From Eutrigla gurnardus (Eukaryota; Chordata; Actinopteri; Perciformes; Triglidae), in NCBI GenBank assembly GCA_963514095.1, contig OY741271.1, positions 4,411,976-4,475,975 of the forward strand: a stretch of 64,000 nt of DNA. Reading direction: 5' to 3'. Below, piece after piece: positions 24,601 to 34,526 of this stretch (position 1 is its first letter; every line of letters starts with the position of its first letter). The translations under genes were made by a program, and so were the position numbers. The notes below the pieces were generated by a model. That model had not been told where the DNA came from, ran no database searches, and saw only the letters and a program-made list of their open reading frames with translations.

Positions 24601-27600
24601 AATATATTTTTTTATACATTTGGGAATAAATGTCAATACTAACACCATAATGGACATGTTTCAGCAAGGACAGTCGTATGATTTAGTCTCTAGCTTTAAA
24701 ATAATCTTTCAGCGTGCAAATACTGGGTGTGGGAGTGCCGTGTACACAGCGAGGTCCGGGTGGGTGTGTTCCTGTGGAGTCGTGTCTTAACCCGTCCTGT
24801 ATTACCCAACCTTTACCTCAGAGCAGAAGCCTAATGCTTCTCCCAGCATGCCTTGTTCCAACAGCATCTCAATGCTTGTGAAAACACCTTAAGTGATGAA
24901 AGCAAAGCACTCAAAGGAACCTGCGTCTTAGCGGCTCCCCAGTCAGACAGGTGGGTGATGCTACATGTTTGTGACGGTGCTGACTCTCCACCAGATCATC
25001 AGACTGACACGGCCGTTGGATTCCTGGCTGGAGCACGTGAACTTCAACACGCTGTTCGGATGCCTGACGGACCAGGAGGTGCTGCTGGTGTTCGCCGCCG
25101 CCGTCCTGGAGAGACGGATCGTTTTCATTGCCGATGAACTCGGGTAACTCACCTGTACACGCATGCACATATGGACTCCAGCTTCTTCAAGCATCTCAGT
25201 GTGATCGCACCGATCACAGATCACTGGAAGCGTTTTAGAAGACACAAGCAATTAATCAGCATTAGTCAGCGATTAATAGACTGATGATTTCATCTCTACA
25301 AGGAGTTTGGTAAAGCTTTAAAGCTTTATGCTTCTCCATAGTCAGCGTGTTAGCTACAGGAGATGGAGTTTGGCGAAACAAGCAGGAGTAGCAGCACTGA
25401 AGCAAAGCATGCGGGTCGCCGGTTCGACTCCCTGTAAGGACCAAGTCCTCAGCGTGGCTGAGATGCCCTGAAGCGTCCACCACTCGGAGCACCCATCCAC
25501 GTGCTCCGAAAGCTGTCCATTCTTGTGTGTACATCCTGTTTGTGTAATACGGAAAAAGAGTTGAATTGGATCTCCTCCTCTGGGATCAATGAAGTTCGTC
25601 TTATTTTGTTTGCTTCTTTGCTGTTTTTGACTTAACTTCAGTCAATAAAACAAATGGAATGAATGAAAGAAAACGTCATTGTTGTCAGTACATTGGCGAG
25701 AATGACATGACTGATGTTTTACTGTTGTGGAAATGGGACATTATATTGATTTGAGTTATTTTTGTGCCGTTATCCACCCCTTTCAATGTGGTGTAAGCCT
25801 CTATCATTTGAAGGTCAGCCATAATTCATATACTAATGGTGTTTGCATTCGGTTGGAGAGCTGATTTGCTGATCTGAAGAACTGAAGTGACTCGAGTTGA
25901 TGAGCAAACCTGCACGATGAGCTTGAATGTGTTCTGACGTGAAGTCTCTCGTCTCCCGGCAGCACGTTATCCCAGGTCATCCACGCAGTAGCAGCCCTGC
26001 TGTACCCCTTCACCTGGCAGCACACCTTGATCTCCATCGTTCCAGAGATCCTCATCGATGTGGTGATGGCTCCCACCCCTTACCTGCTGGGGGTACAGAA
26101 ACACCTGCTGGACCTGGTCACCGACCAGAGTGACGTGAGTTCTAATGGAGATGCCGTCTCTTTGTGACGTGTGATTGACGCTTCGCTAAGTCCCACCCTC
26201 GAACGCAAACTCTGGCCAATCAGCCAGCTCTGACCAGGGTCTGACAACGACCCCCTCAGATCCCTGGACTCTCATGCAGTCGTTTCAGGTTCTCTTCATG
26301 TTCAGGCTGGTTGAGTGGATTAGGAGCTCGTCCTGGTTGAACATCGTGTAAAAGTGATACGTCTTTAGCACATTTATGCTATGCTAGCTAGCAGGTTTTG
26401 TGTATTTGAAAATACAAAATCGTTGTTTTCCTTTTGTACACTTGGCGTGTCTAATTTTTTCTCACGGTTCTTAGACGTGAATCAAAGAATTTTATCACCC
26501 TGTCGATCACAAACCTCCACTACACAGTAGGCCTGTTCGATTAATCGATTTTAAATCGTAATCGCGATTATGTAGTTAGGACGATGTTAAAAACGTGAAG
26601 CTCGTAAAATCGATTTTTTTAGTTAAGTTAAAGTTCTGCACTTTATTCATTCATTTTTGTTTAATGGACACATCTTAAGATACATGTGAAAGTGAGGTTT
26701 TTATCTTAATCCCAAAGGGATTGTTTTTTTTTTTTTTTTTTTTTTACAAGAGGTCTACAAGAAGATAACATGGAGCAAAGTCAGATGGCAAAAGTTCATT
26801 AATTGTTCTTTATATTAATCCCTTGAGGGATTTTTTGTTTAATAAGAGCGAGGTTTGCACTCAAATCCCAATGGGGAAATTATTTGCAAAATGTTCAATA
26901 AAAAACAGCATATTTGAAATAATTTCTTCGCCTTTTGTCATTTCACAAAATAATCGTAATCGTAATCGAAAATCTGATTCTGAGAGAAGAAAATCGAGAT
27001 TTAATTTTTGGGCAAAATCGAACAGCCCTACTACACAGGGTCATCAGCTGTTCTCCTGACGCACTTTACCAAGCGGCGTCTTTTGTGTCATCGGGGCCTA
27101 ATTCTTCTCTTTTTCTTCTTTCTGTCACAGCTGCTGGTGGTCGATTTATCTGAGGATAAAAAGGAAACCTTCATTGTTTCAGTAAGTGTTGCATCAACAA
27201 AAGTAAATCATCTTTTGGTTATCAATTCTAGTTTTGACATTTGAGGGAAACAATCATTTAGTCAAAACATTGTAAAATTGTTTTCCAGACTGGCGATGAG
27301 AGCTCTATTCTGCCTCCGAAGCTCCGAACGGAAATTCAAGAGGAACTAAGTAACCGACGAAAAGCATCAAGTGAGGGAAGGTCGACTCGAATAAAACACA
27401 CGTGTATAAAGAATAGAAATGTAGATTTCTGTCCTCTGTTTTAGCGGTGGAGGAGATGAACCGGGTGGTGTCCGAAGCCTTCCTGCATTTCTTTGTGAAG
27501 ACGGTCGGCCATTACAGCTCCTACGTGAAACACCGGCGCGCCGGAGAGCCGGGGCAGTTTGAAAAGAGACGTTTCTACAAGGCCATTGATTCCAAGACCA

Positions 27601-30240
27601 CTCGACACTTTGTTAAGAAGTTCCTCCAGACGCAGATGTTTGACCTGTTTATCCAGGAGGTGGAGCAGCAGCAGCCTGGACCGCAGCAAGGTAAGGAACA
27701 GCAACAGGTAACCCGGCTCAAAGATGCAGGGCTGCTGTCAGATCTCTCTGCAGGGACCTCAGTAAACTGTCCCGGCACAGCCTCACTGCACCTCTCTTCT
27801 CAAAGCATCCATCCAGCAATCATGTGTCAGCCAACTCTGACGGAGGAATAGTTGTGTAATTAAGTGTAGTGGAAAAGTATCATAATGGAGTACACTGAAA
27901 AAAGGCTAAAACATATTTAGATATTTGAGTTCCATAACTGATGATCCTCGTTATGCAGAGAGGTTGGAAGGAGATGGACGTTACGTAAGTTAGCTCTCCG
28001 ATGCTACGCTAGCTACTGCAGGTAAACTCAATGTCTTATTATTGTACCTCGTTGAATCGTCTTCTGTCTCGATCACCAGGTGATGTGTTGCTTCACTTTC
28101 ACACTAGATTCTTCATCTGTTTAACCTGAGTGACTTCCTGATAGATCCTGTTGGATCCCAATAGATCCTCCAGAGCCGTCTCTCTGTTTCTCCTGAAATC
28201 GCTTTATCTGTTTTCCGCAAAAAACACATATTTCTACAGGAAGTGCAGTGAATGACAGTGTGGGTTCGACAGCAGCTCTGACAGCTTGACGGAGTAGCAG
28301 TGGGGGGCGGGGTTTGGCCAAGGGCCAATTGGCAGCCCCATTTTAAAGTCAAGTGAAGTTTGATAGGTGTGTCACGATTCCAATTCTAAATTGAAAATCG
28401 ATAGAAATGAGCTTTTGATTTTGACCCTTCAAAGTCAAGGTCAGGCTCACTGTGACACACAGTAGAGGGAATAGAATAGAACCATAATGAATTCATATAA
28501 TTACCCCCCAGCTATGATATGTGACAACAGCTGGTAGAGCTTACCGGTAGCCTGCGGCTGCAGTTTTCGAGACACCATGGCCACCGAAGTAGGTGACAAG
28601 AAAACCATCCTCCTGCTCCCCTGAAGTTGAAGCTCGTCAACATGTTGCCTTCCTGCTGAGTCATGTAAACAAGCAACACTGTGGCAACATGTTGCCTCCC
28701 TGCTGAGGCATGTAAACAAGGAACACTGTGGCAACATGTTGCCTCCCTGCTGAGTCATGTAAACAAGCAACACTGTGGCAACATGTTGCCTCCCTGCTGA
28801 GTCATGTAAACAAGGAACACTGTGGCAACATGTTGCCTCCCTGCTGAGTCATGTAAACAAGGAACACTGTGGCAACATGTTGCCTTTCTGCTGAGTCATG
28901 TAAACAAGGAACAATGGCAACATGTTGCCTCCCTGCTGAGTCATGTAAACAAGGAACACTGTGGCAACATGTTGCCTCCCTGCTGAGTCATGTAAACAAG
29001 GAACACTGTGGCAACATGTTGCCTTCCTTCTGAGTCATGTAAACAAGGAACAATGGCAACATGTTGCCTCCCTGCTGAGTCATGTAAACAAGGAACAATG
29101 TCAACATGTTGCCTTTCTGCTGAGTCATGTAAACAAGGAACAATGGCAACATCTTGCCTCCCTGCTGAGTCATGTAAACAAGGAACAATGGCAACATGTT
29201 GCCTTCCTGCTGAGTCATGTAAACAAGGAACAATGGCAACATCTTGCCTTCCTGCTGAGTCATGTAAACAAGGAACACAGTGGCAACATGTTGCCTTCCT
29301 GCTGAGTCATGTAAACAAGGAACACAGTGGCAACATGTTGCCTTTCTGCTGAGTCATGTTAACAAGGAACACTGGCAACATGTTGCCTTTCTGCTGAGTC
29401 ATGTTAACAAGGAACACTGTGGCAACATGTTGCCTTCCTGCTGAGTCATGTAAAGACTGCAGCAGCGATGCAGCAAAGAGAGTTTCAGCCGAGGTCGCTT
29501 CTCCCACTTATAATAGATTGTGTGTCTTCATCGCTGTTTACAGTAAAGCATGTGAACTCCAACGACTTCATGGTGCATTCAGGTACACCTCGGAAACTTA
29601 AGTTGTTGTTGTGAAGTACCCTTCTGCCATCTAGTGGAGCTTCTATTAGCTGTCTAACAGATTGTTCCCAGCTGACTGGTGAAATAAGTTATTGTTATTA
29701 TCATAGTATTATATTCTTTGTATTTGACCATATAGTGTGGTACATTCCAAGGAAAATATCACACTTAACACTATGTAACTTTCAGGCCATCAAACCAATA
29801 ATCTGTTGATCTTAACTAATCGAAACTCTAAGAACGACTAAGCCGTCACTGCTGAAGAAGAAATGTTTGAATGGAGTCGTGACCTTAAAATAGAAAGTCG
29901 GATAGATCTGGAGAATCGTGACACCCCTTATGAATCATTTCCTTTTTAGATGATAAACTGCTGCTGTGATCTTCAATATAGGAACATGTAAAAAGAAATC
30001 TTAACTAATACTCATCTCATCATTAGCTCTATGTAATTTACCAGTTTTTACCTGGCAACAATTTCATATTTAACTTTCTTGCAGCTTGAGCTTGAGTTGA
30101 AACAACTTATTGTTTTATCGGTTCACTGATAAAAAAAATAAATCAAGCTCTTGTCTTCTTCTCTGTCTGCAGGAATATTTCACAAAAAGATCCTTGAATA
30201 CCAAGAGAAGAATAAAAAGGAGAAGACAAAGAAACACTAG
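7263..30240 (+). CDS. dennd2d: DENN domain-containing protein 2D, 14-exon spliced CDS (short N-terminal form)
   Basis: Predicted guanine-nucleotide exchange factor for Rab GTPases in membrane traffic (role known from the DENND2 family, not seen here). Exons: 7263-7326, 14565-14612, 15170-15265, 18466-18641, 21720-21832, 21912-21981, 22066-22143, 22507-22647, 24995-25143, 25963-26134, 27131-27181, 27289-27370, 27445-27690, 30173-30240. All phases agree and they sum to 1554 nt, 517 codons plus TAG; human DENND2D is about 471. The uDENN part starts near residue 97 with QYFFEYLVVVSLKK, then CFPEGINWAPLTEY, ETFSFVLTEIDGSRRNGYCR, AYCIISTLACFGLFSKIFDE and ISMAMIYPFMQKLREAPFPA. The cDENN core has RLTRPLDSWLEHVNF, AAAVLERRIVFIADEL and LLYPFTWQHTLISIVPE. 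The dDENN tail has FVKTVGHYSSYVK and RHFVKKFLQTQMFDLFIQE. The C-terminus is lysine-rich. Start chosen: ATG in a CpG-rich exon ending at a GTGAGT donor. Wording matches the 2D paralog better than 2A-2C. Confidence 0.93.
7658..7692. repeat. (CA)n microsatellite
   Basis: Pure CA repeats in the first intron of the short dennd2d form. Confidence 0.95.
7795..8270. repeat. Degenerate tandem array of ACTACAAAGAGACA-type units
   Basis: More than 20 diverged copies of a roughly 20-24 bp unit (AACAACTACAAAGAGACATA variants), strongly strand-asymmetric with almost no G/T-rich copies. No coding frame. Confidence 0.85.
10577..11324. repeat. Interspersed repeat, copy A (long)
   Basis: Shares many blocks in the same order and orientation with 18850-19296: TTTTCCTATT, ATCTGATGTCCC, GTTTATGTGATTTCT, GTAAAACAGCGCCCC, AGCTGCTAAAAGCAGGAAGA and CTGTCACACATCCACTCA. 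The A copy has about 300 bp that copy B lacks. Family unknown. Confidence 0.75.
11500..11625. mobile_element. Tc1-type terminal remnant
   Basis: GAGTGGTCTCTTAATTTTTT followed by ACAGAGCTGT resembles the reverse complement of a common teleost Tc1 end (ACAGCTCTGGAAAAAATT...). Only the end is recognisable. It abuts a TG repeat. Confidence 0.5.
11622..11660. repeat. (TG)n microsatellite
   Basis: Imperfect TG tract interrupted by ATGTATG. Confidence 0.9.
11977..12025. repeat. (CT)n microsatellite
   Basis: About 24 pure CT units. Confidence 0.95.
12589..12673. repeat. (TG)n microsatellite
   Basis: About 42 uninterrupted TG units. Confidence 0.97.
13222..13390 (+). repeat. Teleost interspersed repeat (SINE-like), forward copy
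   Basis: Contains TTTACAATGTTTACTGAGAA, CATCAAGAGGGAAGTAGGA, TTTTCTCATA and GTCGCCACCTGATGGCCATC in the same order as the reverse complement of 51080-51225. No tRNA-like promoter is visible in the retained part. Confidence 0.65.
15843..16530. mobile_element. hAT element, 688 bp, perfect 8-bp target duplication
   Basis: Ends are TAGGGATGCACCGAAAT and TTTGGTGCATCCCTA (inverted), flanked on both sides by GTATTTGT (15835-15842 and 16531-16538). The interior is GC-rich around 16130-16430 and has no intact transposase, so it is a non-autonomous hAT copy in a dennd2d intron. Confidence 0.9.
17120..17700. repeat. Minisatellite, 25-26 bp unit, about 22 copies
   Basis: Diverged copies of TTCCTCCTGGTGCAGTGG plus GCCCTGGG. 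Strand-asymmetric (G/T-rich top strand). It leaves long open frames on both strands that look collagen-like by chance. Confidence 0.95.
17745..18047 (-). mobile_element. Non-LTR retrotransposon reverse-transcriptase fragment
   Basis: The minus-strand frame of 100 residues contains KCGIYQEGAPSPLLYCIDLN, PLSQIITKRGYGYRF and the catalytic-site motif YMDDIKVYARNERD, typical of R2/R4-type fish LINE reverse transcriptases. Only the palm fragment remains; one Asp pair (MDD) is kept. It is a 5'- and 3'-truncated relic. Confidence 0.75.
18850..19296. repeat. Interspersed repeat, copy B (shorter)
   Basis: Second copy of the repeat at 10577-11324, same orientation, with an internal deletion and a small local duplication of CACATCACTGCCC. 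Both copies are in dennd2d introns. Confidence 0.75.
19764..21280 (-). mobile_element. Tc1/mariner transposon relic, 1.5 kb
   Basis: Long inverted repeats of about 210 bp flank the element (19764-19978 and 21068-21280, both with TTGGGACATC and CTACACCATTCACCTGAT-like blocks). The minus strand carries a broken transposase. The helix-turn-helix half is MRSKELSVKQAIIRLKHQNK then GRPRKTTVVDD (about 20608-20946). A second frame has TIKRRLHQSDDRGF, RLEFAKKHLKKPLQF and the first catalytic-Asp motif ILWTDETKIN (20448-20687). The C-terminal half (20020-20450) is frameshifted and interrupted. Inserted in the dennd2d intron 18642-21719, antisense to the gene. Confidence 0.92.
22754..22948. repeat. Foldback (long inverted repeat) of about 195 bp
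   Basis: Left arm 22754-22824 (from GATGCCGTCATGTGAGAGTA) pairs with right arm 22869-22948 (ending CTCACGTGA...ACGGCATC). The loop holds a direct second copy of the inner 32 bp (22826-22857). Arms are about 85% complementary by eye. Confidence 0.8.
25390..25625 (+). repeat. Degenerate tRNA-derived SINE
   Basis: Contains a B-box match (GGTTCGACTCC near 25420) and ends in CTGGGATCAATGAAGTTCGTCTTATTTTG, close to the GGGATCAATAAAGT tail of many teleost SINEs/LINEs. The A box is not clear. Intronic to dennd2d. Confidence 0.5.
26528..27030. mobile_element. hAT element, 503 bp, perfect 8-bp target duplication
   Basis: Ends TAGGCCTGTTCGATTAATCG and AAAATCGAACAGCCCTA (inverted), flanked by CTACACAG at 26520-26527 and 27031-27038. 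Sub-terminal AATCG repeats are frequent. No transposase frame remains. Lies in the dennd2d intron 26135-27130, ending about 90 bp before the next exon. Confidence 0.9.
28362..29939. mobile_element. Possible hAT-like element carrying a minisatellite
   Basis: GGTGTGTCACGATTC near 28366 and GAATCGTGACACCCC near 29920 are inverted copies. Nearly everything between them is the 47-bp tandem array plus unique flanks. No target duplication was found, so the boundaries are uncertain. Confidence 0.4.
28640..29453. repeat. Minisatellite, 44-47 bp unit, about 17 copies
   Basis: The unit includes CTGCTGAGTCATGTAAACAA, then GGAACACTGTGGCAACATGTTGCC in the long form; a shorter form has AACAATGGCAACA. Homogeneous, so recently amplified. 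Located in the last dennd2d intron (27691-30172). Confidence 0.97.
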
Positions 30241-30468
30241 CTGTCGCGTGGGACTCTGGGTGTATAAAGGAGTTCATAGGAGAATATGTGAATGTTGCAC
30301 TGTGTGCTTTTCTGTCCGTTTGAAAAAAGTGTGTACCGATGTGTGGATTACTGTATGGCTGTGTTGCTGCTACTCTGTGAAACACTGGCAGACGAGAGAC
30401 TTGCTTCTCAGCCGGTCGCCCGATGAGCAGGAAAAGCATTTCAAATAAAGACTTGTTTTTTAAGTCCA
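30241..30468 (+). other. dennd2d: 3' UTR of dennd2d with polyadenylation signal
   Basis: The region after the TAG (30238-30240) is short and ends in an AATAAA hexamer at 30444-30449 (context TTCAAATAAAGAC). Cleavage is expected about 15-25 nt later. Confidence 0.7.
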
Positions 30469-30849
30469 CACACAGATACTCTCTGATATTTAGGGTCTAA
30501 ATATAAAAATGTCTCTCTGTTGTTTTTTGTGACCGATGACCAACAAATGACTAAACTTCCTCTATCAACAAAAAAGCAGCAAATTGCAGATGCAAATTCA
30601 GCAGAGCAGCCGAGTTCTCTTCCAAATGAGAAATAATTTGTGTCTCATTTCCCTGTTATCTAAGTCACAGACGAAACGTGTCCCTGTCACTACTCACTTC
30701 TGTGCTGCCATTGTGCTCCGATCACATGTGACACAGGCCAAACATCAGCTGCTCTTAGCCTTGGATTTCCAGATGGATACAATTTGAGTGAAAAAAAAAT
30801 CCTGAAAGGTATCATTAAAAAAATTGCAACATTTATAGTCTTACAAGGT

Positions 30850-31490
30850 CAGTATGCATGCATAGTATGTCCTAAAAAATCAGTCAAAGTCTGTTTAGTT
30901 TGTCATTAAAAATCTTACAAGTGATATTAGAGTCATAATAAAGTACAACGCTAACACTACATTGTATTTTGTCAAAGAAAGCATTTAAAAAGGTAATTGT
31001 AGAGTATCTCATGAAAATGATATAAGTCATAGTATAGATTGGCATAAAAACATATGTATATGTATAGTATGACATACTAAAAATAATCATCAAAAAATAG
31101 CAAATAGTCATAATTTATTATTGAATAAAAATCAATATCATGTAATATACATTTTAAAGTCATAAATGTCATATTACTATAATTCCACTTAAAAATAGTA
31201 TAATCATAAATATAGTATGTAATAAAAGTCATAGAAAATGAAAAATCATAACACATTCAAAAGTCAAATTTGAAACAAAAGTGAAAATATAGTATGTCAT
31301 TAAGACATGAACATGTAATCTAGCATGCCAACAAAAAAATCTGAAAATGTCATAGAATGCTATATTACTAAATGGCATTGTATTTTTGTTATGAAAAATG
31401 TAGTATAAGATGAAAAATGCTAAAAGGTCAGTATAGTATGTAAAAAGAATGTCATAAAAGGTCATATTTTGGGAAGTCATCATAAATTGA
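30850..31490. repeat. AT-rich degenerate array of GTCATAAA/TATAGTATG motifs
   Basis: Short motifs TAGTATGTCATAA, AAAAGTCATA and AAAATGTCATA recur at irregular spacing over 640 bp between dennd2d and stk38. No gene is seen here. Confidence 0.55.
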
Positions 31491-31659
31491 ATATATATGG
31501 AACATGAATGCTACCAGTTTCAGTTTGCAGTTTCAAGTCTTCTTCAAACCAGCAAGATGTTCATTTAGTAAATGATGGTACATATAGAGTCAACAGACCA
31601 GAAAACGGGATGCTTTAGAGCGGGGCTACCTTGTGATTGACAGGTCGTTACCACGATGA

Positions 31660-32020
31660 AAAATGTATGTCACAATTATACTGGCCAAAATAAAATAATT
31701 AATAAAATAATTCACAATATTATCCTGATAGACCTGTCCAGGGTGTACCCTGCCTTCGCCCAATGAGAGCTGGGATCGGCTCCAGCCCCCCCCCCCCCGC
31801 GACCCTGAATACAAGATAAGCGGTAGAGGATGGATGGATGGATTATCCTGATAATCTTCAAAATACACTTAAAACTTCTTGAAATAAAACATCCTGGTAT
31901 CACTTTATATTTTGTTCAGAAACAAATGTTTAATTGCATCACAGATAAGGTATTTTTTTAGTGATCATCCTTTATAGTGAAACACAATCAAATATGAGAT
32001 TAAAATGATCAGAAAGCATA
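31660..32020. repeat. Old AT-rich repeat relic, split by a later retroposon
   Basis: Shares TGGCCAAAAT, ATTATCCYGATA, CTTAAAACT and ATGATCAGAAG blocks with 33480-33690. The LINE-tail insertion at 31731-31841 sits inside it. Family unknown. Confidence 0.4.
31731..31841 (+). mobile_element. 5'-truncated LINE tail with perfect 12-bp target duplication
   Basis: A 111-bp insert runs from GACCTGTCCAGGGTGTACCC to AGCGGTAGAGGATGGATGG, the ubiquitous teleost L2-type 3' end with a (GGAT)n tail. It is flanked by ATTATCCTGATA at 31719-31730 and 31842-31853. Confidence 0.88.
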
Positions 32021-32339
32021 AGGTATCCCTGTAAGAATGACATTTCTGACTTCTCTACCATGATGGTGGGGTAGATGGCATTTTCAAATCACTCCTGAAG
32101 ATATTTATGAATATCCCCATAATGGAACCACGATCAATGTGGTAGTTTGCTGTAATAAAGTAAAAAAATGTTTTATTGAAATCAAATAAATAAATAACTC
32201 AAATAATAATTTAACAGAAGGGTTAGGAAATAAAATCACATTTCGTCAAAAAGATTCCGGTTTTTGTGAAGAGGTACTTCTTACAGTAGATTACATCTTC
32301 TACCACTAGGTGTCGTACTGAGTTCAAACTGATGTGGTG

Positions 32340-32401
32340 ACGCCACCCACCGCGAAGCAGAGGAAGAGAGAGAGACTGCAGATACCGCACCTTCGACCAA
32401 G
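32340..32401 (+). other. stk38: Probable untranslated first exon of stk38
   Basis: A purine-rich segment ends at 32401 in a near-perfect donor (CCAAG|GTAAGTG). The next usable acceptor is at 34518-34519 (TCTTTTCAG), seven bases before the stk38 ATG. There is no good start codon in the segment, so it fits a 5' UTR exon with a 2.1-kb intron. The transcription start was not resolved. Confidence 0.5.
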
Positions 32402-33479
32402 GTAAGTGAACAAAGACTATACAAATAAAGAATGAAAAGACCAAAAAGGCAACATGTTGAACTTTTTCTTTAGCGAATAAGCTAACCAATTGGATAGTGA
32501 ACGTGCTCTGTATTTCGACGTTGTATTTGAAAACAAAGGACTCGGTCTGTTTTAGCAGATAAGTAGCTAACGTCTACTAGCTAACTTTCCCTTAGCTATT
32601 GCTTTTTGTAACTTCCAAGTTGTCAAGTGTTTGGAAATGGAAACCGAAAGTTTCTAGTTAAAGCTTTCAAAATAAAACACAGGCCGGTGAATATTGTACA
32701 CAACCGTATTTCCTTTAAACTTGGTAGTTTTATTTTGAAAGGAATAGCCAGTGTTATACATACTTCATGTTTCTGACTTGACACAGCCAGGAACTTTAAT
32801 AGCTAACTAGCTAGCTAACTACTGTTAGCAGGTTAAGCCATATTTTGCTCTGGGTTAATGGAAAATACGCTAACTTTAAGAGTATAAAGCACATTTTAAC
32901 CAATGTTACGTTGAAGTGCGTTAAGTATTGGGACCAGTTGTTCCCTGTTTGTGGTAGTTGACTCTTTGGACAGCGAGTTTACGGTACGGCTACGTTGCAA
33001 CAAATACTAACAACTTTGGTAGCTAATGTTAGCTATGTGTTGACACTGACCATGTCAGTCTGTTCTTTAACAAGAGCTGAATAAAACTAGACAAACTTCA
33101 TCATTACGTTTTCCAACATCGTCTGTCTTGTTTTTTTTTATGGAGGACGATGAGCTGCCGTTTAAATTACGTTACAAGGCGACATTACACGTATCGTTGA
33201 CGGTAAATACACTTTATATGATCAGTATCAGGTGCTACATTTGTACCTAACTGTTGGTATTATCCCGCATCCCAAAATTATTTAACTTAACCGCCTTTCC
33301 ACTGTTTGTAGTGTATTTGACTGCCATTCCCACACTGTAGTTAGACCAATGGAGGATGTGGTTGTGGGCTGTTGTGAACCGCTTCGCATCATACCTAACG
33401 CATATTTTAATTTTAACCAACGAATGAAAACGATGGCTGAAGTATTGTATGTGAAGTAGACATGGGGCGATGTGACACA

Positions 33480-33690
33480 ATCATGTCACTATTTTCCTGG
33501 CCAAAATGATTGCGATTCAAGATATTATCCCGATAATTATGTGCTTAAAACTCCTAAACATACTGGACTAATGGTGACACAAATATAAAAATAAATAAAC
33601 AGATAAGACTCATCTTTATTTAGTGAAGATGGTTTTGAGTGAAAAATAATCTATCTTAAATAAGATGATCAGAAGATCTCCCTGCATCAA
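33480..33690. repeat. Second copy of the AT-rich repeat relic, in stk38 intron 1
   Basis: Shares ordered blocks with 31660-32020 (CTGGCCAAAATG, ATTATCCCGATAAT, CTTAAAACTCCT, GATGATCAGAAG). The two copies flank the stk38 first exon. Confidence 0.4.
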
Positions 33691-34526
33691 TTAAGGATTA
33701 ACCAATAAAGAGAGAATTCAATATTTCACAGCAAATAAAAATGCTTGTTGAAGTGTAATTTTCATTATTGGGCACGTTGACCATTAACAACTCAGTTTTC
33801 AACATGCTATCCAATAAGTACTTACTGTATTAACTCAAAATGTATTAACTCGATACCCTCCACTTAATATGTCTGAATAAACTCTTTAACCAACAATAAC
33901 TGCACATGCTGCTCATGTAAATGCAACTACACTGCAGTTCATTTAGCATTTTCTTTTTAGTTGACCATTGTTGGTCCACCGTTGCAAAATGTATAGTGTT
34001 TAAATTTGTGCAGTGTTTCAATGCATTTATCTGGAGAATGTTGTTTTTTGATTATGCCCATAACTCTGCATGAAGTCTAAAAACGTTATTTGGACCCAGC
34101 TTTAAAACCCTGTGGATTTCACAGAGGGACTCCACCATCAGTGCTTGCACAAATCAGATTTCCTCATAATTTCTTCATAACTGCACAATGTTATCAGCAT
34201 TGCTCTCCCCAGACAGCAGAGCCAACTGCCTTCCTTCCTCTTTTTCTGTTCTAACAGTGAACTCATTTCATAGTTCAGTTTTTTTAAAGCTCAGCTCAGT
34301 GTTGTGACATCTGACCTTCATAGTCTACTGTGCTTCAGCGTTAAGTCTTCCATTATTCCATCCCACCTCTTACTCTTCAGTGGGGAAGTGTTTTCTTTTC
34401 TTTTCTTTAATTAGCTATGTGGCAGCATTTTGAATGGGCATGTGTTCGCAACAGTGTGGACTGACAAACGGTGTGTTGTACCATGGACACGCTCTCTCAT
34501 CGTCCCTGTTTCTTTTCAGGCAAAGC

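Noticed and set aside
25395..25440. tRNA gene suggested by GGTTCGACTCC
   Set aside because: Only the B box is present, with no cloverleaf or A box. The downstream tail marks it as a SINE relic.
28961..29352. Repetitive 114-codon frames (SCKQGT-type and VYMTQQ-type)
   Set aside because: Produced by the 44-47 bp minisatellite; no splice context or homology.
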